Program-made: the position numbers and the translations under genes
Assembly: GCF_037126465.1 (NCBI RefSeq)
Contig: NC_088209.1
Location: 6,961,947 to 7,025,946 of the forward strand
DNA length: 64,000 nucleotides
Source: Ornithodoros turicata
Taxonomy: Eukaryota; Arthropoda; Arachnida; Ixodida; Argasidae
Direction: 5' to 3'
In this document: piece by piece, positions 10,834 to 21,629 of the stretch
Layout: the number at the start of each line of letters is the position of its first letter
Position numbering within the stretch: position 1 is the first letter of the stretch
The notes under the pieces: generated by a model
Told to the model about the DNA's origin: nothing
Databases searched by the model: none
What the model saw: the letters and a program-made list of their open reading frames with translations, nothing else

Positions 10834-11088
10834 ATGAACGAAAGAAAGCGAAAATTTGTGGCTCTCGCTTTTCTCATTGACGATAGTGAATGCTGCCACG
10901 AAAAGAAGCGGTTAAAGAAGCTATATACGAATGAATGGGTGCTGAGGAAAGAGCACGGTCTGCAAAATAGCCTTCTACAGGAGCTACGACACGAGGACCC
11001 ATTTGTCTACCGCAAGGTTTTGAGCATCGATGCGGCCACTTTTAAATATATCCTGCTCCGCATGGCAAAGCGCAGAAGGAGAGTATAG
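10834..11088 (+). pseudogene. PIF/Harbinger (HARBI1-like) transposase N-terminal fragment
   Basis: The frame from ATG at 10834 encodes about 84 residues. The second half (LQNSLLQELRHEDPFVYR then AATFKYILLRMAKR) resembles the N-terminal region of PIF/Harbinger nucleases, where a conserved segment of the type 'L..EL...D...Y...LRM....F..IL' precedes the DDE domain. No catalytic DDE motif follows. The frame stops after a basic tail (KRRRRV), and the sequence there, GAGAGTATAG, could be a splice donor instead of a true end. Either it is the first exon of a transposase whose remainder is not in the adjoining DNA, or it is a truncated copy. Family assignment rests on pattern recognition only. Confidence 0.5.
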
Positions 11089-11354
11089 AGGCCAATATGT
11101 GGGACAGTATACTAGGCAGTGATCCTCTTTCCGTAACCCGTCTGCAACAGGTTTGTTCGAATTATGTGCGCTTAAACATGCCTCTAAATGCATAAAACGT
11201 TCGTAAATAAGAGTGAGCGGGAAAGAGTGTAGGAGAGAGCACTGTGAAAGCTGTGCGTCGTCGTTTTTTACCGTGACTCCGCAGCAGTCTGACGGTGTTG
11301 AGTGTGGTGTAAAGCAGAGACGGCTGTGGCGTAAAGGTCGCACCTTTCGAACAC

Positions 11355-11497
11355 AGTAAAAACAGCTTCACCGCATAGCAGGTTCTGCGCCAATCATTGC
11401 CGTGAATGATAGGGCTCTCACTTCTGATTGGAGGACAGAGTGGAGCGTACACCTTTTTGTGTCAATTGTGTGTGTGTCTCTGGTAGTCCCCCTGTTG
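11355..11497. repeat. MITE-A-like left half, diverged
   Basis: Starts GTAAAAACAGCTTCACCGCA then TAGCAGGTTC, followed by CCAATCATTGCCGTGAATGAT and GTACACCTTTTTGTGTCAATT, in the same order as the left arm of the MITE-A copies. The right arm is absent because LINE 3' sequence begins at about 11498. Confidence 0.6.
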
Positions 11498-11650
11498 CAC
11501 GTTCCGCTAAAGCAAGAAACCTTGTCCTCTTTCTGCAGAAGGGAGGTCTTGCTCAACGGCCCATCTAATACTTTGCTCTCTCCGACGAACTCATGCACCC
11601 TCAACGCATCTCCACCCTTCATCCTCTATCCTCCATCCGTCTTGCTTTTT
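11498..11650 (+). repeat. LINE 3' untranslated fragment
   Basis: CGTTCCGCTAAAGCAAGAAA through TCCTCTATCCTCCATCCGTC is a close match to the same-strand sequence at 28066-28385, which lies downstream of an I/R1-type LINE coding fragment. In this copy the site that carries a 166-bp foldback at 28095 is empty, giving a natural pre-insertion comparison. Confidence 0.7.
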
Positions 11651-13082
11651 TTTTTTTCGGCTAGCTTTGGTAGCTTCCAATTCCTGCGTTTCATTGGCCC
11701 CATTGCTTTAGACATTGGACAGGCCATGTTTTTGTGTCTACTACTCATTCCCAGTAAAACGTTCATCGCGTATACCGGTGGCATAGCGAGGCAGAGTTCA
11801 CACCCACTCAAACAACCCTTATGATCTTTCCTGTTTCTTTTCTTCTTCTCTTTTTTTGGTGGAGGTACGTTACCGTCCCATACATACATATAAAATTATG
11901 GAACAAAACGAAATTCACGAATTGGCACTTTTTGCATATCGCGTTATATAGGAAGCTCCCCTAGTGACTAATTATGAAATAATGTCATGACAAAGCGAGA
12001 CGCCATCACGTAAGTGTTGCATCTTCAGCACTATAGCTTTGTCCAGGGGTAAAGCACGTTACTCTAAAGCGTTGTGGCAGATCCCAAAGTGTGTGGCCGC
12101 GATGAATGGGTAACACGTAACAATAGTGAAACCGCGGAAAACTGACTCCCTTTATTACAACTGATCGTTCTCGTTGGTGCTTGTCAGAACACGATGTATG
12201 CACACAGTGGCCTCCCGTGAATGCACTGCATGACGTGGTGATGACCCCGGGGTGCTACCATCTAGGCTTGTGTAATGACAGTCCTAAAATATTATACCAT
12301 TACACGGTTAATTTATGATGCCAGACAACTATGAATATGCGTGACCCCACAGTGGTCGGCTTGGAGATAAAATTTTGCCCCCCTTTGTCTTACCCGGCGT
12401 GCGATACTGCTCACACATGCCTCGTTTTTAAGCCAAACTGCTAGCGTACTGAGCCGATACCTTTTAGTTTGGAACGCGAATGCTGCCTCTTATGCTACTC
12501 GTTATTATTAATTAACAGCAACTGATACAACGACTGCGCCGTGAATATGGGGACCCAAAAAGTGTTTTGATGCACACATCTACCGTTGCTTCGACATCCG
12601 GGTGTCTCTTTTCCATTTCAAGAGCGATCTTTTCCCACATGGCATGTTTCCTCGGTACATTTCGGTTTTGCTCATCGGCAAGCTTCCACAAGATCGGATG
12701 TTGCTCTACCTGGTGTAATAGATCAAAAATAATAGAACTTGCAACATTGGCAACAGAGGGTGGCTTCCGTTTTCGCTCCGTCCTCCTTCTGCGCGTCAGT
12801 CGTCAGACTCTGTGCCCCGCGAACAAACTATCCGTGTGCTTCTTCCTGACGGACGGAGCTGCTGAGCGCAGTGATGTTGCACGAGGCTCTTTGATATCTC
12901 GCCAAAAATACAATAAAAACGTGCGCGCTTCATAGATTCTGCTGTGCGATAAGCTCCGCCCGCGACCGAATGGTTGGATGATTGCGTGATTATGCTGATA
13001 CCTCCTTCTCCTCCTTCAGTCGCTGCGCAGTCAGAAAAGGCGCTCGTGAGAATACACGGTGAGATGCGAAAATGCAAAAGTC
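11651..13082. other. Unassigned interval
   Basis: Short open frames only (for example 12567-12935 plus, 122 codons). No domain or repeat shared with the rest of the window was recognised. Confidence 0.35.
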
Positions 13083-13337
13083 CTACACTCTTAAAAATGA
13101 ACTTCACCGCATAGCACGCTCCTAGCCAACCATCATCTCGAATGATATCGTTATCTGCCCTGATTTGTTGAAAACGGGAGGCGTACGCCTTTTCTGTGAC
13201 AATTATGAACAGCATAAGTGTCACAAAAATGGCGTACGCCTCCCGTTTTCAACAAATCAGGGCAGATAAAGATATCATTCAAGATGATGGTTGGCTAGGA
13301 GCGTGCAATGCGGTGAAGTTCATTTTTAAGAGTGTAG
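13083..13337. mobile_element. MITE-A, full length (reference copy)
   Basis: A 255-bp near-perfect palindrome: TACACTCTTAAAAATGAACT at the left end, AAGTTCATTTTTAAGAGTGTA at the right. Arms carry TAGCACGCTCCTAGCCAACC, ATCTGCCCTGATTTGTTGAA and GGCGTACGCC, each followed later by its complement. The loop around TGACAATTATGAACAGCATA is about 30 bases. No coding capacity, so it must be mobilised in trans. TIR start and possible TA target suggest a Tc1/mariner-type or related transposase; this is inference. Confidence 0.92.
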
Positions 13338-15375
13338 GTATGAGATTGCTTGTACAAATTCACTGAAGCCCCTCTGTTGTCCACTTGCATTTGATACCTT
13401 GCAGGGTTCTCAGGGTTGTAGTGTCTCATTCACTGGAACTCTTGCGGTGAGCTTGTGTAGTCTCTTCCTTCAGTTAAGGCTCTCATGAACAGCCACCGTC
13501 CACAGAGATAGAGCAGAGCGCCAGTAAGCTCATGGACATACCCTGACACGAAAATTAGCATTATTAGAATGCATAAAGCAGGCAGAACCGGCTTGTGCAG
13601 TAAAGGAACAATGCAATGTCATATTTCAGTCGTTTTCCGACATGCATTCCTCAATGTGTAGATACAATACGTGGCACACAATTAAGGTAGAAGAGGTGCT
13701 TTGATATCTTAGATACATGACCGAGAAACAGCACTGAGGCAAGGAAACTTTTAGTGCACACAATGGTGGGATGTCTTTCAGAAGAGGAGGTACATCCACT
13801 ATCCCCTACAACAGTTCGAATGTTCCAGTTCCTGTAAGTGAGGAATGCAGGACAATTGCTTAGCAATCGCTGCTAACTCGAAATACTGTAAATCACCTTC
13901 ATGGGGCCAAAGGTGCTTCCCAATGTCTTGATGTGCACATCTTGCATGGAGACCTTGATGCTCATGAGTATGTGAAGCAACGTCACAATCCAAATATCCA
14001 TGATGCGCAAAAGTATCGTGCGCCATTTTACCAGAACCAGATTCCCATTATCATTGATTGTCGATGTGCGCACACGCATGCGCATGTTTACAATGCTGTG
14101 TCGCCATTATTGTAGCACCGGATGTTGCTTCACCAGTGCTGCTGCATATACCTCTTCCTGGGGCCTAAGCAAGGAGAAGCAGCGTACACCCGTTAACGCT
14201 AACATTGCTAGAATATGCAAAAAGCATCTACATGTTTAAGCTACAAACAATGTTAACAGCATAGCTTTCCCCCAACTGCACCAACTGCATTAGGAAACTA
14301 TGTGTTATGACGGTGTGCGCTACACACATTCTATGTGTATGTTGCCAACCAACATACACAAGCTGAACTGCATACATGTGTTCTGACGGTGTGCGCTACA
14401 AAGGAAATGTGGCCCTCTTGCAACGTGCCATATGTCAAAACGACGATTACCAGATAGGTGAGTCATCCGTCATCCCTTGCTGGTCAAGGTATTCGAGCAC
14501 CATTTTGAAGGCCTGTGGTTAGTGTAGTCAACTCCAGCGGTATAGGAGAACACAATGGAATTTGTGGCACTTAATAACTTTACATTACAACTTGAATACG
14601 CAACACTCACAGAGACACAGCCCGGCTTTTAAAGAGGAACAACAATATGCTGCCATGTATGCGGGATGTGGGGACGTTCCATGGTTGGGAAAAGGCTGAG
14701 TGTGATCACAGAGAAGTCCAGACAGACACAGAGTGTCTCAAAACAGGAACTCCTAAGTCGTTGCTGATTTCAGCTGCTGTGACTGTTTTGTCTTCTCTGT
14801 GCCCAAGCTCAGGCTTCTCCAAACACGTGTAATTTCGCAACCTACTTCTCTGAGAAACTGCGTAGTATTACATGCAACTGCGGCCTATAGGGCAGCTCCA
14901 CATTAGTTGTTCACAGGTTCATATTGTGTGCACGCTCGTGCGGACACTTACGTGCAACTTTGGTGCTATCTTCTTTGTCGTCGTCGAACAGGCAGGTGCC
15001 GCATCCCTTTTCATCGACTTTTTGAGTCCAAATCGGCCGTCAGGTGAACCACCTCATGACATTCTGACGCAAAATGCGCCGAGCACACACGACTCTTGCA
15101 TTGACAAGTTCACAGCAGAGAACCACTGGTTTCGTACCATCCAAAAACGCGTGAAATCAACTGAGAACTTGGTACGAAACATCTTTGTTATTGGCGTACC
15201 TGCTCGTACGGCGTGAAGCACGGCATTCTCACGATTCTCTTACACTGCATCTCTCACAAAGTGACAACTTAGACGAAGTTGTGTGTACTGACCAGCCGGA
15301 GGAAAAAGATGATGATCAAATTAAGACGAAGAGGATGGTACCCGTACGTATATGCGTATACGTATGCGTAACGTC
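13338..15375. other. Unassigned interval
   Basis: No gene recognised. Overlapping 60-115-codon frames on both strands lack domain features. A 23-base unit (TGTGTTMTGACGGTGTGCGC then TAC) occurs twice, near 14304 and 14379. CGTATA-type alternation at 15339-15370 adjoins the left end of the hAT element. Confidence 0.35.
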
Positions 15376-15540
15376 CAGACCTGCCAAGTTGGGGTAAAAG
15401 GAATTAGGGAGACTCCGCTGAAGTGGGGGGGGGGGGGGCGTTTTTGCGATTTCGAGACAGTCTTCGCTTCTCGGTGCCACTCGACGTCGACACACTTTAA
15501 GAGAGCAGACTCGTTGCGTTTGTGGGTACATTTGTAGGCA

Positions 15541-15546
15541 TTTATT
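15541..15546 (-). other. Candidate polyadenylation signal of the hAT transposase
   Basis: AATAAA on the minus strand, 83 bases downstream of the last codon of the transposase frame and still inside the element. Position fits a 3' processing signal; no experimental support. Confidence 0.4.
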
Positions 15547-15628
15547 TGTACATTAAAGGTTAAAGTATAGCAGCACTTTCTATTGCACGTGTAGGAACTA
15601 TGTCACACAGAACGTCACATCACACCAG

Positions 15629-16557
15629 CTACACCAGTTCACCAGGCTGTAGAACCTTTGTGGCAGCAGACCTTGCTCTCTTCAAAAACTCCTCTGAATA
15701 TGTCTGGCTGTGACATGGTACACTGTTCTGGCACTTTGCCAACAGAACATGCCCAAGGGTCTTATTCGACATGGATGCCCGGAACTGTGTCCTTGTTTTT
15801 TTCACAATGCTGAATTGTCGTTCACACTCAGCATTGCTATGCGGTATGGACAAGATACTGAGCATAACTTTTGCAATACGGCCAAGCACCACGTTCGCAT
15901 TGTCCGATCCAAACGCTACACAGTTCGCGATTGGAATGTCAAGTGATGCGAACGCATCGGTGACCAATTTGGCGATGTTTCGCCCACTTGCTTGTCCCTC
16001 CAAGGTGCTTAAGCTAAGCATATGGCTTTCGATCAGGCCCGTCTCCTCCACATAATATGTCACAACAATCGGGTACAGCTGTGCATGGCTATCATTGCTC
16101 CCATCAAGAGCTACTGAGAAAACACTTTGTTTCAGTGCGCGTACCATACGCTCCTGTGCGTAGCTTGCCATTTCACCAATAATTGCCGTAGTCTTAGTTC
16201 TAACAGAACCGTACCGCTTCGCGATGTCCGAAGTCGGGAACATCTTGCAAAGCAGAGGGCCCACGTGGTCGGCTACAGTCAGAGGGATGCTATGCTCCAG
16301 TAGAAACCCGGCAAACAGGCACTCGCGCGGATAACATCGTTGCCACTGTCGTGTTTTTGAAAAAAACGTGAAAGTTCATGCTGATTCTCTTGGCACTCAA
16401 GGTGGCTTGCGTGCTTCACGGATGCAATGTGGGCAGCAACGTCAATCTTCCCGCCGTGCGAAACGCTTACGTCACAACAACAAACTGTGCAGAAGGCATG
16501 GTGCTTTCCTTTCCGTGACTCCACAATACAACCAAATCCATTCGTATATTGCTTCAA
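15629..16557 (-). pseudogene. hAT transposase, frameshifted and missing its central region
   Basis: The 5' frame (16557-16279) starts MKQYTNGFGC and carries a BED/C2H2-type zinc finger (FCTVCCCDV ... HIASVKHASH). The 3' frame (16264-15629, 211 codons) has a first catalytic-site block (VALDGSND, about residue 54), a second (FGSDNANVV, about residue 121), then jumps straight to the dimerisation motif (SIPHSNAECERQFS, residues 139-152). A complete hAT transposase has several hundred residues between these two places, so the junction near 15870 marks an internal deletion of the RNase H-like core. The two frames are joined by a one-base shift between about 16265 and 16330. The product would keep the DNA-binding finger and dimerisation segment without catalysis. 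The closest type I can recall is the ZBED/ZNF862-like hAT group. Confidence 0.78.
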
Positions 16558-16973
16558 AAATCAGTGCAGATACTTCTTCCGGTTACGCAGAGCCATGGAT
16601 GCAGCACCGACGGCATCAAAAAGCAGAGAGAAACGAAAGTTATTCTTCCGCGAGTGTTCTCACGAGTTTACTCCTTGATGCGTCCTTCGTGCGCGCAAAA
16701 ATGTAGCTCCCCCTTTTTATTGGCTAAAGTATGGATGGCAAACAAGTGACCTCTACCCCCTTTATCATTGGCAGTCTCGAAAATCGGATTGGATCGACTG
16801 GAGCATGGCTCGGGGTTGCGGTTTCTGCCTATGTGGCCAGACCAGAAGGGGGCGCCTCGCTAGATACGGAAGAAACTACGTTTTCCGGGAGATTTCGGAC
16901 GCAGTCGTACAACCGTACAAAAAGATCAAAATCCGGGAGTCTCCCGGGTAATCCGGGAGACTTGGCAGGTCTG

Positions 16974-17320
16974 CCCGTATATGCGGCTCTCGATTTCGCT
17001 TTCAACCTGACGGGTGACGATTGCTGGCGATTGCGAAACTCCGAGCAAGGCCAAGAGGAGCCAAAGCGAAAAATGACCGTGACGTCAGCTGTTAAAGCGG
17101 ACGATCGGACGGCAAACCAAAAAGACAGATTTCTCAGCAAATACAGGGTATTCGGCCAAACTATTTTAGAGGTACATCCAGTTAGGCACCAACCTTTGTG
17201 CCTGCTCGTTTTTTTTTTTTATGATCTGTGACAATGAATTTCCTCCGGAGCTGATCTTTAACGTGATTCATCCTAGCTGACCTATGTGTAGGAAAGCAGT
17301 GGATGCTCCGAATATTTTCA
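16974..17320. other. Unassigned interval
   Basis: Flank of the hAT element; contains a T run at about 17211-17220. No gene recognised. Confidence 0.4.
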
Positions 17321-17404
17321 TCAAATCAAGTGAGATAACGTTGCCATTCGGGATAGTGTTTGGCTACGTGCGTGCTACGCAGTGAATCTCTATTTTTAGA
17401 GTGT
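17321..17404. repeat. MITE-A right arm, partial
   Basis: AAATCAAGTGAGATAACGTT, GCCATTCGGGATAGTGTTTGG, CGTGCTACGCAGTGAA and TTTTTAGAGTGTG follow the order of the MITE-A right arm. The left arm is not recognisable. Confidence 0.65.
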
Positions 17405-18092
17405 GGGGTGGGAATTGTTACCGTTACCATTCCTTCGATACGTCGTACGCGAAACAAGCGTGCTTCACTTAAACGTCAATGTAAAGCGAACTCAGGACAC
17501 ACGCACGAACGAACGAGCGCTCAACGCCGCCACACTTAGCGTCGATGCTTTGTCAAGCGAAATAACGCGAAATATGCATATAATGCGTAGCCTTTCTACA
17601 CTGAAAAGGAAAACATAGCAACAACACACACACAGAAAAAAATATGGCAGCCATGACAGACCACTAGGTAGAGGGGCGAGTCTAACAAGGACAAAAACCA
17701 CCAATGTAAGCTACGTCTTACTGCTATCCTCGGCATAGAGATACATATCTATCACTCCGCTGTCGTTTTGGACTACAGGATATATTTTGAAACAGTTTAT
17801 TGTTAACGGTATACTTTTATACAGTTTATTTTTAACGATATATTTTGCAACTATATATTTTTCATGGTGGATTCTTGAGCGATTGTTTTTTTTTTTTTTT
17901 GTGGGGGGGGGGCGCGGGGATTTTTACGTTGTTGATTTCTTATCGGGGAATTTTACGCAGTTTATTGTAAACCAACGTATTTTGAAAGAGTCTTTCTAAA
18001 AGGATTTACTCCTAAAGATTTATTAATATAACCCCCCGATCGAGGGAACAGCAGGGCGCACATTATTTTGTGGACGCTAAAATAATCTCACA
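17405..18092. other. Unassigned interval with AT-rich short repeats
   Basis: At 17795-17990 the unit CAGTTTATTGTTAACGGTAT occurs about three times with changes (near 17795, 17821 and 17958). The last two are separated by a T14 run and a G9 run at 17887-17913. No gene recognised. Confidence 0.45.
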
Positions 18093-18158
18093 AACAACAA
18101 CAACTTTATTTGGAGATGACGAATGGGGACGATATTCTACCCCAGTGCTGGGGGTGAT
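18093..18158 (-). repeat. LINE 3' end fragment
   Basis: Read on the minus strand, this piece ends with CCAAATAAAGTTGTTGTTG, the same ending type as the LINE at 41467-42254 (AAAATAAAGTTGTTA). A second copy is at 20443-20490. Presumed severely 5'-truncated insertion. Confidence 0.5.
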
Positions 18159-18306
18159 GTTGACAATTATGAACAGCATAAGTGTCACAAAAAAGGCGTA
18201 CGCCTCCCGTTTTCAACAATATCTGATAACGACTGACAACGATATCATTCGAGGTGATAGTTGGCTAGGAGCGTGCTATGTGGTGAAGTTCATTTTTAAG
18301 AGTGTA
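18159..18306. mobile_element. MITE-A, right half
   Basis: Begins near the palindrome centre (TGACAATTATGAACAGCATA) and continues to AAGTTCATTTTTAAGAGTGTA. About ten bases in the CAACAAATCAGGGCAGATAA block are rearranged. The left arm is missing. Confidence 0.8.
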
Positions 18307-18765
18307 TAAAGTCGAGAGCGCGTAATGTTCTCAACACTAACAAGTGCAGTGCCACCACACAAGCGCACGCCAAAAAGAAACATACGTGAACATGATGGAA
18401 AATTAATGGTTCCGAGGCGCACAGCAGACGGACACAACAGGAGCCTTAAGTCGCCTAAGAAGATGAACAATTGAAACGTGGTGGTCGACGAAAAAGCCAG
18501 ACAGGAAATTGAGAGGTGCCGCTCTCTGGCGTTTTCGACGGCTGCAATGTTTCAATAGACTTGACCTGCAGAAATGTGAATCAACTTCACAAAGTAGAAA
18601 AGTAAACGACATCCCGCGACGCCGAGATAGTTTCGATACCTGCTGGAGGACGCACTGGGCAACACTGCGACCCATGGTGCAATTCGTCAACAGCGGCCAT
18701 GTTATTTACGCGTGTGAAACTAAACCGTAACTCGTACCGTGAGAGGGTCCCAATATTTCATTCCC
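18307..18765. other. Unassigned interval
   Basis: DNA between two MITE-A halves. No gene recognised. The two halves are not complementary left and right parts of one copy; both are right halves. Confidence 0.45.
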
Positions 18766-18879
18766 ACAAAAAAGGCGTACGCCTCCCGTTTTCAACAAAT
18801 CAGGGCAGATAACGATATCATTCGAGACGATGGCTGGCTAGCAGCGTGCTATGCGGTGAAGTTCATTTTTAAGAGTGTA
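18766..18879. mobile_element. MITE-A, right half
   Basis: Starts AAAAAAGGCGTACGCCTCCC and runs through ATCAGGGCAGATAACGATAT to GTTCATTTTTAAGAGTGTA. Only the right arm is present. It is followed directly by a diverged member of the same family. Confidence 0.8.
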
Positions 18880-18892
18880 CCTACTATGTACT

Positions 18893-19185
18893 CTTGAAAC
18901 AGAAATTTCCCACATGCGACACTCTTATCCAAACACCCTGCCAAATGACATCGTTCTACCCATTAACTCATTAAAACGGGAGGCGTACGCCATTTGGTGA
19001 CAATTTTTGCAGTGACGTTAATTGTCACAACAAGACGTACGCCAAGAGCTTTCCGCAAATCAGTAGGATGATGATGATGGTTAGGATTTTAATGGCGCAA
19101 AGGCAACTGCAAATCAGTAGGAATAACGGCGTAGCAATCTGCGCAATGGTAGGCGTACACCGTGCTATGTGGTGAAGTTATGTTT
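18893..19185. mobile_element. MITE-A, diverged subfamily, interrupted
   Basis: Order of blocks follows MITE-A: ACTCTTGAAACAGAAATTTC, CCAAACACCCTGCCAAATGA, ACGGGAGGCGTACGCC, TTAATTGTCACAACAAGACG, and right-end CCGTGCTATGTGGTGAAGTT. About 40 bases around GATGATGATGGTTAGGATTT interrupt the right arm and duplicate GCAAATCAGTAGGA. Similar to the diverged copy at 55516-55760. Confidence 0.6.
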
Positions 19186-19347
19186 CCTGGGTTTTCCTCA
19201 GACGCTTTCAGACATATGTCGGCACAGTTCCCTTTGAAGTCGGCCCAGGATGCACATTCCCCCGGGGTGTTATTCGTGACGTTGCCCACCTCTGTGAGGC
19301 CGACAACGGCGAGCCCATTCACTACCACCACCACCACCACCACCACC
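19186..19347 (+). mobile_element. SINE body and tail with ACC microsatellite
   Basis: TCCTGGGTTTTCCTCAGACG is the same sequence that follows the tRNA-like head at 44181. It continues with GTCGGCACAGTTCCC and GAAGTCGGCCCAGGA. The last ~90 bases (GTGACGTTGCCCACC, TCTGTGAGGCCGACAACGGC) match the 3' end of the LINE at 27790-28470. It ends in nine ACC triplets. The tRNA-like head is lacking, so this is a 5'-truncated copy abutting a MITE-A relative. Confidence 0.7.
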
Positions 19348-20442
19348 TATGTTTCCTGTTGGCGGTTTATCGTCTCCTTTGAAGTAACCTGGGTGACATG
19401 CGCACTCTAAAGCCAGAACTGGTAGACGACGCTGCATGTTTTTAATAATATGCTCGTGCGTTTGTATGGTTTTGGAAAAGGAAAAATGGAATACGTGGTA
19501 CGGCGCACATGAACAGTGCAGGCTACTACACTTCTCTTAAAAGAGCGGTCACATTCGTTCCCGTTCATTTTAAAACTATGCTGTCATTTTAATTCCCCGT
19601 TTACCGGTGACCACCGTATCGAAACTCCCAGGCGAAATATTGGCACAGTTTGACTGTTACTCGATGCAATGCGTGACAAGAGCGTTCCCTGTCTTGCAAA
19701 AACGTCATTCGCCACACCACAAATTAGTGCGCGTCCTTAGGAAAAGGGATGCCGCGGCTGCCGGACGGGAGCCTTTCTCGTCTGATCGCGGTCGCCTCAT
19801 TCCTCCTGTCAGAGAGTGACGTCCCTCTAATCACGTGGTCACCGTTGCCTCCGCGGAAACAACACTCATCTTTAAAATTCGTTTGTTTAACGTTTAAGCA
19901 CTTTGGGAGGGAAAAATTAGGCGAGTAGATTGTCGGCCGGTGCCGAACACAGTGGGTTTCTGCATGCGACTGTCCCTTAAATTTGAAGAGGTAAGTGAAG
20001 ATATGCAAAAATGAAAACAAAAAAAAAAAGAAAATGACAACGTATACGGAAACCACATTCATGGTCACACTGCGTTCACCAACTCGGTGAATTCACTCTT
20101 TCTCACCAACTGATGACACAGAAAGTTCAGCATACACATATAGCGTTAAACACAGCGAAGTAGACGTGTCGTCGTCATTCGTAAAGGGTGTGGGCCGACA
20201 TATTTCACGTAATAGATCCATTAACGCGGAATAAAATAATCAAAGGGACGACCAGAAACGGTTCCCCAGCTGAAATATTCACGAGATAAATATTCACACT
20301 GTTTTGTTGCACGTACGCCGGGTCAGATGCATGCCGTCAGTTGAGTGTCTGTAGGCACCGGAGGGCCAAAGCGGCGGGGATATTAGTGGGACACCAGTTA
20401 TGTGCTTGTACATAAATGTCCACGGGAAACCTGCTTTACAAA
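19348..20442. other. Unassigned interval
   Basis: No gene recognised; short frames on both strands lack domains. Confidence 0.4.
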
Positions 20443-20490
20443 CAACAACTTGTTTGTTTTAAGATGATGAATGGGGACATAGGGGTAAAC
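20443..20490 (-). repeat. LINE 3' end fragment
   Basis: Shares GATGATGAATGGGGAC and an AACAACAACTT-type start with 18093-18158. Read on the minus strand it ends like a LINE tail. Short and therefore tentative. Confidence 0.35.
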
Positions 20491-20577
20491 CTGCTTTACA
20501 GTTTTGGAGCTCCAGCTCCAGCTTTTTCGTTTTCAAGAGGTGGTTTTATGGGGCCAACGAGCTCTCACACGGGTCAA

Positions 20578-20660
20578 ATTTTCCGGACCCGACCCGGCCC
20601 GGGCCTTCGTGTTTCCTGTTTCTTTTTTTTACGGCCTAGGCCTGGCACGGCTTGGTGACA
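20578..20660. repeat. GC-rich repeat, copy 1
   Basis: ACCCGACCCGGCCCGGGCC, then a T-rich spacer, then ACGGCCTAGGCCTGGCACGG. A direct, diverged copy is at 21303-21440. The GGCCCGGGCC-rich layout resembles ends of some non-autonomous DNA transposons, but boundaries are not clear. Confidence 0.5.
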
Positions 20661-20684
20661 ATAGAGCCTGGCCTAGCATTTCCA

Positions 20685-20904
20685 ATGAAAAAATGGCTAG
20701 GAAGCAAGCGAGCTGGTGAAGATTATGCATAATGTAAAAACCCCGAGACTAGGGAACACGAAGGGACAGACACGACAGAAGGGTTTCCCTTCCCTTCTGT
20801 TTGTATATATTTCTTGTATGTGAAGTAAAATTCTTAGCCGTGTTTGAGACTTAGTGTTGTGTCTGTCCCTTTGTGTTCCCTAGTCTCGGGGTTTTTACAT
20901 TATG
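20685..20904 (+). mobile_element. Penelope-like element, terminal fragment with 11-bp target duplication
   Basis: The insert is flanked on both sides by TAGCATTTCCA (20674-20684 and 20905-20915). It begins with AGCAAGCGAGCTGGTG shortly after its start, then AATGTAAAAACCCCGAGACT and GGGAACACGAAGGGACAGAC. After about 90 bases it returns in inverted form (GTCTGTCCCTTTGTGTTCCC, CTAGTCTCGGGGTTTTTACA) and ends TTATG. The same arrangement flanks the PLE coding fragment at 44519-45591, which is why this is assigned to PLE. It has no coding part. Confidence 0.75.
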
Positions 20905-20915
20905 TAGCATTTCCA

Positions 20916-21629
20916 GCCGCGATTTACGCGTTTCTAGCGCTTATCAAACAAACTGATGAATAGATTTATAAGAAGCGAAGGCGCGGCCACACACCGCAAC
21001 AGCACGAGACCAAATTAAGTCCTCCTAGATGATCCTAAAATCCTCCTAAATAACTCCTACACCCAATTCGCCGTCTCGTCAAGCTTTTCGAACGTGACTG
21101 TGAAATATGTGAGGAGTCAGGAGCAATATGAAATGGCTTTGAAAATGTATAGAGGGTCGAATCATGCGTATAATGCAGCGTCCTTTGCTTGGTTTTGAAA
21201 ATATATGCATAAATGACACAAGCACGCGATGATATGAACTAATAGTCCTCTGTTGTGTGGAATTAACGGCGCTACCTGACTGAGCCAGACTTTCGGAAAC
21301 ATGTTTGTCGGACCAGGCCCGGCCCGACCCGCGGCGCTTGATTTTTTTATCGGCCTGGGCTCGGCACGGCCTGGAGCACAAAGCAGATAAGAAGTCGGGC
21401 CCGGCCCTGGGCCCCAGTCGGGCTCGGGCCGGGTCGCGCGGCCCGTGCAGGGCTCTAGAGCCAACCACGCTGTATGTTCGTCTGTTGCTTTATCGCAACG
21501 TGTAAAAAAGCGCAAACAATATAAAGACATACAATTTAAAGGAGCTATGAACTGTACCAAGCGAGCCCGCCGACCCTGTCGGCTCCAAACGCCGATTTTA
21601 ACGTGTTGTCTGTGACACCTTTTTTTATA
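20916..21629. repeat. GC-rich repeat, copy 2, and flanking DNA
   Basis: At 21303-21440 GACCAGGCCCGGCCCGACCC, TATCGGCCTGGGCTCGGCAC and GGGCCCGGCCCTGGGCCCCA form a GC-rich block related to 20578-20660. It ends GTGCAGGGCTCTAGAGC, which could be a hAT-type terminus. The rest of the interval has no recognised feature. Confidence 0.4.

Larger units (their letters stand above)
15376..16973 (-). mobile_element. hAT-like DNA transposon, 1.6 kb, internally deleted
   Basis: The left terminus CAGACCTGCCAAGTT and right terminus ACTTGGCAGGTCTG are perfect inverted repeats for about 14 bp, with looser pairing inward (GGGAGACTCC against GGGAGTCTCCCGGGTAATCC). Between them, on the minus strand, lies a transposase frame with an N-terminal zinc finger and C-terminal hAT dimerisation region. 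A clean 8-bp target duplication is not seen. The left flank is a CGTATA-type simple repeat, and CCCGTATATGCG just outside the right end resembles CCCGTACGTATATGCG about 30 bases outside the left end. Missing transposase core makes it non-autonomous. Confidence 0.8.

Noticed and set aside
12796..13224. 142-codon minus frame
   Set aside because: Its N-terminal part is the translation of the MITE-A palindrome; similar peptides appear at other MITE-A copies. Not a gene.
15339..16985. Target duplication CCCGTATATGCG for the hAT at 15376
   Set aside because: The left match is about 30 bases away from the terminus inside a CGTATA simple repeat, so it cannot be counted as a target duplication.
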